Origin: JAWLGJ01 sp041685145
GTDB lineage: Bacteria > Pseudomonadota > Alphaproteobacteria > Rhodospirillales > Magnetospirillaceae
Assembly (NCBI GenBank): GCA_041685145.1
Contig: JAWLGJ010000032.1
Coordinates: forward strand, 1-30,586
Direction: 5' to 3'
DNA: 30,586 nt
Shown here in pieces: positions 27,529 to 30,586 of this stretch (position 1 is its first letter; each line of letters begins with the position of its first letter). The notes under the pieces were generated by a model. It searched no databases and was not told the origin of the DNA. It saw nothing but the letters and a program-made list of their open reading frames with translations. The position numbers were made by a program, and so were the translations under genes.

Positions 27529-28170
27529 TCACTTCTTGTCCTTGCCGCCCTTGCCGTCCGTGTCGCCGCCCGATTTCGACAGCGCGTCCAGTTGCCGCTG
27601 CATGGCGTTGAGGCGCTCCTGCAAATCGTCGAGGGCCGGGGCCGCGGGCTTGCCCTCGCCGGGTTCGCCGCCGTCGCCGGTGCCGGTGCCGGTGCCGGTG
27701 CCGGTGCCGTAGAAAGGGGAAAACATCTTCATGGCGCTTTCGAAAAAGGCCATGTTCTGCTTGCCCATCTCCTCGAAGGGCTGGAAGGGGAACAGCCCCT
27801 CCAGCGTCTGCTGCATCACCTGGCGCATCTGCTGCTCGTTGCGGGTGAAGCACTGCATACTGTAGTCGAGATAACGCGGCACCAGCCCGCCCAGGGAGTC
27901 GCCGTAGAAGCTGATGAGGTGGCGCAGGAAGCTGATGGGCAGCAGGTTCTGGCCCTTCGATTCCTCCTCGACGATGATCTGGGTCAGCACCGAGCGCGTG
28001 ATGTCCTCGCCGGACTTGGCGTCGTAGACGACGAAGTCGACACCATCCTTGACCATCTGGCACAGGTGATCGAGCGTGACATAGCTGCTCGTCGCCGTGT
28101 TGTAGAGGCGGCGGTTGGCGTATTTCTTGATGGTGACGGTGGCGGTCTTCGTCTCGCTGCTCTCAGACAT
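27529..28170 (-). CDS. phaR: Polyhydroxyalkanoate synthesis repressor PhaR
   Basis: PhaR represses phasin and PHA genes and leaves DNA when it binds PHA granules. The 213-residue product has the N-terminal PHB/PHA accumulation DNA-binding domain (VTIKKYANRRLYNTATSSYVTL to VVYDAKSGEDITRSVLTQIIVEEE, about 13-75), then PHB_acc regions (LLPISFLRHLISFYGDSLGGLVPRYL; FPFQPFEEMGKQNMAFFESAMKMF). The linker after them is a Gly-Thr repeat encoded by a hexamer microsatellite, and a C-terminal coiled coil (LDDLQERLNAMQRQLDALSK) ends the protein. ATG 28170 was chosen because AAGAAGG lies 10 bases upstream; a TTG at 28179 is too close. It is divergent from the PHA synthase pair. Autoregulation is likely given the palindromes in the shared upstream region. 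Confidence 0.95.
   Translation of the reverse strand: MSESSETKTATVTIKKYANRRLYNTATSSYVTLDHLCQMVKDGVDFVVYDAKSGEDITRSVLTQIIVEEESKGQNLLPISFLRHLISFYGDSLGGLVPRYLDYSMQCFTRNEQQMRQVMQQTLEGLFPFQPFEEMGKQNMAFFESAMKMFSPFYGTGTGTGTGTGDGGEPGEGKPAAPALDDLQERLNAMQRQLDALSKSGGDTDGKGGKDKK
27676..27709 (-). repeat. Hexanucleotide microsatellite within phaR
   Basis: Five full GCCGGT units plus a partial sixth (27676-27709). On the phaR strand each unit encodes Gly-Thr, giving the linker GTGTGTGTGTG. Gain or loss of units keeps the frame and would only change linker length between the granule-binding part and the C-terminal coiled coil. Confidence 0.9.
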
Positions 28171-28214
28171 CCGGTGCAAACCTTCTTGTAAGGGCAGGAT
28201 CAGGTTTCCCAGGA

Positions 28215-28252
28215 TTGTTGCGGCAAATGCCGCTCCGCAACAACCGTTTTTT
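28215..28252 (+). promoter_or_regulatory. Palindrome with T-run in the phaR / PHA synthase control region
   Basis: TTGTTGCGG (28215-28223) and CCGCAACAA (28235-28243) are perfect inverted repeats around 11 bases, with a nested GCGGC-AAAT-GCCGC (28220-28233); six T (28247-28252) follow. PhaR proteins of Paracoccus and Rhodobacter bind TGC-rich palindromes, so this may be its operator. The T-run also gives it the form of a plus-strand terminator, which could block antisense reading from phaR. Confidence 0.5.
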
Positions 28253-28334
28253 GCATTGCGGCCGTGAAAGCGGCCGCCGCGCGCGAGGCGGGCGGCCCTG
28301 GCAATGGCGCCGCTGGGTGGGATATAGTCACTGC

Positions 28335-28724
28335 ATGTCCGAGGCGCCGGATCCCGAGGCGTTGGCCCGCCGCTATCTCGATTTGTGGCAGGATCAGCTC
28401 GCCGCCCTCGCCGCCGATCCGGCGCTGGCGGAGGCGATGGCGCGCGCCTTGCTGTTCATGCAAGGCGGCGCCGCCGCCCTTTTCCACCCAGCCGGCGCGG
28501 GGCAGCACTGTGGCGCAGACCAGGACGGCCAGCACGGCGGGCAGCACGACGCCGCCGATCCGTTCGGGGCCGCGGCCGCTGCCCCTGCACCTGTGGCACC
28601 AGACGCTTACCAGCGCCTGCGCGAGCAGGTTGCCGCCCTTGAGTGTCGGCTCGCCGAACTGGAGCCCGGAGCTGGAGGCGCGGGCGACCGCCCTGCGCGC
28701 CGCCGCCGCCGCCGTTCCCCCTGA
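28335..28724 (+). CDS. Small PhaE-like protein before the PHA synthase
   Basis: The 129-residue product begins PDPEALARRYLDLWQDQLAA with an amphipathic helix (about 6-45) recalling the N-termini of PHA synthase subunits, has a Gly/Gln/Asp/Ala-rich linker (56-85), a coiled coil (YQRLREQVAALECRLAELE) and a basic end (PARRRRRRSP). By position and shape it may be a PhaE-like partner of the downstream synthase; I cannot confirm this. A TATAGT box (28323-28328) ends 6 bases before the ATG and no Shine-Dalgarno is seen, so the mRNA may be leaderless. The last 215 bp overlap the synthase in another frame; codon third positions there favour the synthase, so the true C-terminus, or a frameshift, is open. 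Confidence 0.6.
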   Translation: MSEAPDPEALARRYLDLWQDQLAALAADPALAEAMARALLFMQGGAAALFHPAGAGQHCGADQDGQHGGQHDAADPFGAAAAAPAPVAPDAYQRLREQVAALECRLAELEPGAGGAGDRPARRRRRRSP

Positions 28725-29751
28725 CGAGCTGGACGCCGCCATCGCGGCCGAGGGCCGGCGGCGGCTGGACGCCTTCCTGCGCGGCGTGCTGGCCTATCGC
28801 CGCCACCAGCATCGGCGCGATCTGCCCGAGCCGCCGGTGGTGTGGCGCGAGGGCGGCAGCCGCCTGCTCGACTACAACCCCGCCGGCGGCGCCCCGGTGC
28901 TGGTGGTGCCGTCGCTGATCAACCGCGCCCATGTCCTCGACCTCGACGACCGCCGCAGCCTGCTGCGCTACCTCGCCGGGCGCGGCCTGCGCCCCTACCT
29001 GCTGGACTGGGGAACGCCCGGCGCCGAAGAGCGGCGCTTCGGCCTCGACGACTACGTTGGCGGGCGGCTGTGCCGCGCCTTCGACGCCGTCGCGGCGCGG
29101 GGGGCGGCGCCGGCGGTGATGGGCTACTGCATGGGCGGCACCCTGGCGGTGGCCCTGGCGGGGCTGCGGCCGCTGCCGGGGTTGGCGCTGCTTGCGGCGC
29201 CGTGGGACTTCCACGCCGCCCCGTCGCCCGCCGCCGGCCTGCTGCCGGCGCTGGCGCCGGCCATCGAGGCCGGCATCGCCGCCGCCGGCGAACTGCCGGT
29301 CGACGTCATCCAGGCGCTGTTCGCCGCCGTCGACCCCACGGCGGTGCCGCGCAAGTTCCGGGCCTTCGCGCGGATGCGCCCCGACAGCGCGCGGGCGCGG
29401 CTGTTCGTGGCGCTGGAGGACTGGCTCAACGACGGCGTGCCGCTGGCGCCGACGGTGGCGCGCGAATGCCTGTTCGACTGGTACGGCGCCAACGCGACGG
29501 CGCGCGGGGCGTGGCGAATCGGCGGCACGCCGGTGCGCCCCGGCGCCATCGATGCCCCGGCGCTGGTGCTGGTGCCGGGCCGCGATCGCATCGTGCCGCC
29601 GCAATCGGCCTCGGCGCTGGCCGATGCCTTGCCGCGGGCGCGCCGCAAGGTCATCGCCGCCGGGCATATCGGGCTGGTCGCCGGGCGCCGGGCCCGCACC
29701 GACGTCTATGCTCCCCTGGCGCGTTGGCTAGGCCATGTTGCAGTGCAATAA
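28510..29751 (+). CDS. phaC: Class III-like polyhydroxyalkanoate synthase (alpha/beta hydrolase)
   Basis: The 413-residue product is a PhaC-type alpha/beta hydrolase that would polymerise 3-hydroxyacyl-CoA. The lipase-like box is GYCMGG with catalytic Cys207; Asp359 (PGRDRIVPP) and His386 (AGHIGLV) complete the triad, at spacings near those I recall for Allochromatium PhaC (Cys149, Asp302, His331). Other motifs are LVVPSLINRAHVLDL, LLDWGTPG and FVALEDWLNDGVPLAPTVARECLFDWY. At about 400 residues it fits the short PhaC classes rather than class I (about 600). GTG 28510, with GGGG about 8 bases upstream, is my preferred start because G/C third positions persist from there and GPRPLPLHL precedes the core; a TTG at 28639 is the alternative. 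A depolymerase is less likely with Cys in place of Ser. Confidence 0.82.
   Translation: MAQTRTASTAGSTTPPIRSGPRPLPLHLWHQTLTSACASRLPPLSVGSPNWSPELEARATALRAAAAAVPPDELDAAIAAEGRRRLDAFLRGVLAYRRHQHRRDLPEPPVVWREGGSRLLDYNPAGGAPVLVVPSLINRAHVLDLDDRRSLLRYLAGRGLRPYLLDWGTPGAEERRFGLDDYVGGRLCRAFDAVAARGAAPAVMGYCMGGTLAVALAGLRPLPGLALLAAPWDFHAAPSPAAGLLPALAPAIEAGIAAAGELPVDVIQALFAAVDPTAVPRKFRAFARMRPDSARARLFVALEDWLNDGVPLAPTVARECLFDWYGANATARGAWRIGGTPVRPGAIDAPALVLVPGRDRIVPPQSASALADALPRARRKVIAAGHIGLVAGRRARTDVYAPLARWLGHVAVQ
29738..29748. promoter_or_regulatory. TTGCAGTGCAA palindrome upstream of phaA
   Basis: A perfect 11-bp palindrome (TTGCA-G-TGCAA) lies at the very end of phaC, just before its TAA. It resembles the TGC-N3-GCA type sites bound by alphaproteobacterial PhaR. 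A weak promoter (TTGCCG 29757-29762, 17 bases, CTAAAC 29780-29785) follows in the 105-bp phaC-phaA gap. Confidence 0.45.
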
Positions 29752-29856
29752 ATCGCTTGCCGGCGCGCCGGCCCCTACGCTAAACCGACTCGCGCGCCCA
29801 TGTCCCAGATTGATACGCCATCCCGTCCGAGAAACCGTCACGCGAGAGGACCGACC

Positions 29857-30586
29857 ATGACCGACATCGTCATCGCCGCCGCCACCCGTACCGCCATCGG
29901 CGCCTTCAACGGCAGCCTCGCCGGCTTCTCGGCGGCGGCGCTGGGCCAGATCGTCATCAAGGAGGCGCTGTCGCGAGCGCGGGTGGCGGCCGAGGAGGTC
30001 TCGGAGGTCGTCCTGGGCCAGGTGCTCACCGGCGGCGCCGGCCAGAATCCGGCGCGGCAGGCGGCCATCGGCGCCGGGCTGCCGGTCGAGGTGCCGGCCT
30101 ACTGCGTCAACCAGGTCTGCGGCTCGGGCCTGCGGACGGTGGCGCTGGGCGCCCAGGGCATCATGGCCGGGGATTCCCGCATCGTCGTCGCCGGCGGCCA
30201 GGAAAGCATGACCCAGGCCCCCCACGCCGCCTATCTGCGCCAGGGCGCCAAGATGGGCGACGTGCAGATGGTCGACACCATGATCAAGGACGGCCTTTGG
30301 GACGTCTTCAACGGCTATCACATGGGCAACACGGCCGAGAACGTCGCCCAGAAGTGGCAGATCACCCGCGAGCAGCAGGACGAGATGGCGGCGCGCTCAC
30401 AGCAGCGCGCCGCCGAGGCCATCCAGGCCGGCCGTTTCAAGGACGAGATCGTGCCGGTGACGGTGAAGACCCGCAAGGAGGAGAAGGTCTTCGACACCGA
30501 CGAGCACCCGCGCGCCGGCACCACCGCCGAGGCGTTGGCGAAGCTGCGCCCCGCCTTCGCCAAGGAGGGCACGGTGACCGCCGGCA
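29857..30586 (+). CDS. phaA: Acetyl-CoA acetyltransferase (beta-ketothiolase), 5' part
   Basis: This thiolase condenses two acetyl-CoA to acetoacetyl-CoA, the first step to polyhydroxybutyrate. About 243 codons are in the window; a full enzyme has about 390, so the 3' part lies beyond the end. The N-terminal thiolase fold is clear: IVIAAATRTAIGAFNGSL, VLGQVLTGGAGQNPARQAA, the acyl-binding Cys in CVNQVCGSGLRTVALGAQ, then VVAGGQESMTQAPH and YHMGNTAENVA. The catalytic His and second Cys should follow outside. ATG 29857 has AGAGGA 7 bases upstream. Its position after phaC supports a biosynthetic (phaA) role over beta-oxidation; phaB would be expected next. Confidence 0.95.
   Translation, partial: MTDIVIAAATRTAIGAFNGSLAGFSAAALGQIVIKEALSRARVAAEEVSEVVLGQVLTGGAGQNPARQAAIGAGLPVEVPAYCVNQVCGSGLRTVALGAQGIMAGDSRIVVAGGQESMTQAPHAAYLRQGAKMGDVQMVDTMIKDGLWDVFNGYHMGNTAENVAQKWQITREQQDEMAARSQQRAAEAIQAGRFKDEIVPVTVKTRKEEKVFDTDEHPRAGTTAEALAKLRPAFAKEGTVTAG

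Overview
The window looks like chromosome of a high-GC alphaproteobacterium, most likely a Rhodospirillales relative. GC is very high and third codon positions are almost all G or C. The lineage guess rests on gene content: MucR/Ros-type regulator, alphaproteobacterial Fur-like protein, hrcA-grpE opposite rph-rdgB, lnt-corC-ybeY-phoH-miaB, a complete System I ccm operon, PhaR with a class III-like PHA synthase, and norCBQD. It is an inference from memory of gene order, not from a search. About 36 protein genes are supported. I see no rRNA, tRNA, CRISPR, insertion sequence or prophage.

Layout. (1) 1-4126, minus strand: miaB, phoH, ybeY, corC and the start of lnt form one tightly overlapping RNA/membrane maintenance operon; lnt has a one-base frameshift at the very edge of the window. 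(2) 4231-5178, minus: a Fur-family regulator and a MucR-type regulator. MucR has lost half of its zinc-finger ligands and shares a compact AT-rich promoter region with the divergent tusA. (3) 5281-7251: tusA, then tsaB-rimI on the minus strand, and a lone VanX/DdpX-like dipeptidase. (4) 7280-10460: hrcA-grpE on the minus strand, divergent from rph-rdgB. (5) 10466-16055, minus: norC-norB-norQ-norD (nitric oxide reductase and its activation proteins), followed by a c-type cytochrome and a Tat-exported DUF411 metal-binding protein. A textbook FNR/NNR-type site lies upstream of norC. (6) 16282-19497, minus: arfB (ribosome rescue) and acnA (aconitase) with a clear terminator between them. (7) 19671-26944, plus: ccmA, B, C, D, E, F, G, H, I, the whole cytochrome c maturation pathway in one run. 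(8) 27183-27422: an unrecognised 79-residue protein with its own promoter, structured leader and strong terminator. (9) 27529-30586: phaR (minus) divergent from a small PhaE-like protein and a class III-like PHA synthase, then phaA (acetyl-CoA acetyltransferase), which runs off the end.

Functional links. The ccm operon makes the covalent hemes needed by NorC and the orphan cytochrome c. The nor unit is probably switched on by low oxygen or NO through the site at 16208-16221. PhaR, the PHA synthase pair and PhaA form a polyhydroxybutyrate unit with TTGC/GCAA palindromes in its control regions.

Most of the window is well-known housekeeping. The points most worth a second look are the apparent 215-bp dual coding of the PhaE-like and PhaC genes, the orphan small gene at 27183, and the cytochrome c/DUF411 pair attached to the nor operon. 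I did not find a clearly new multi-gene defence or mobile system.
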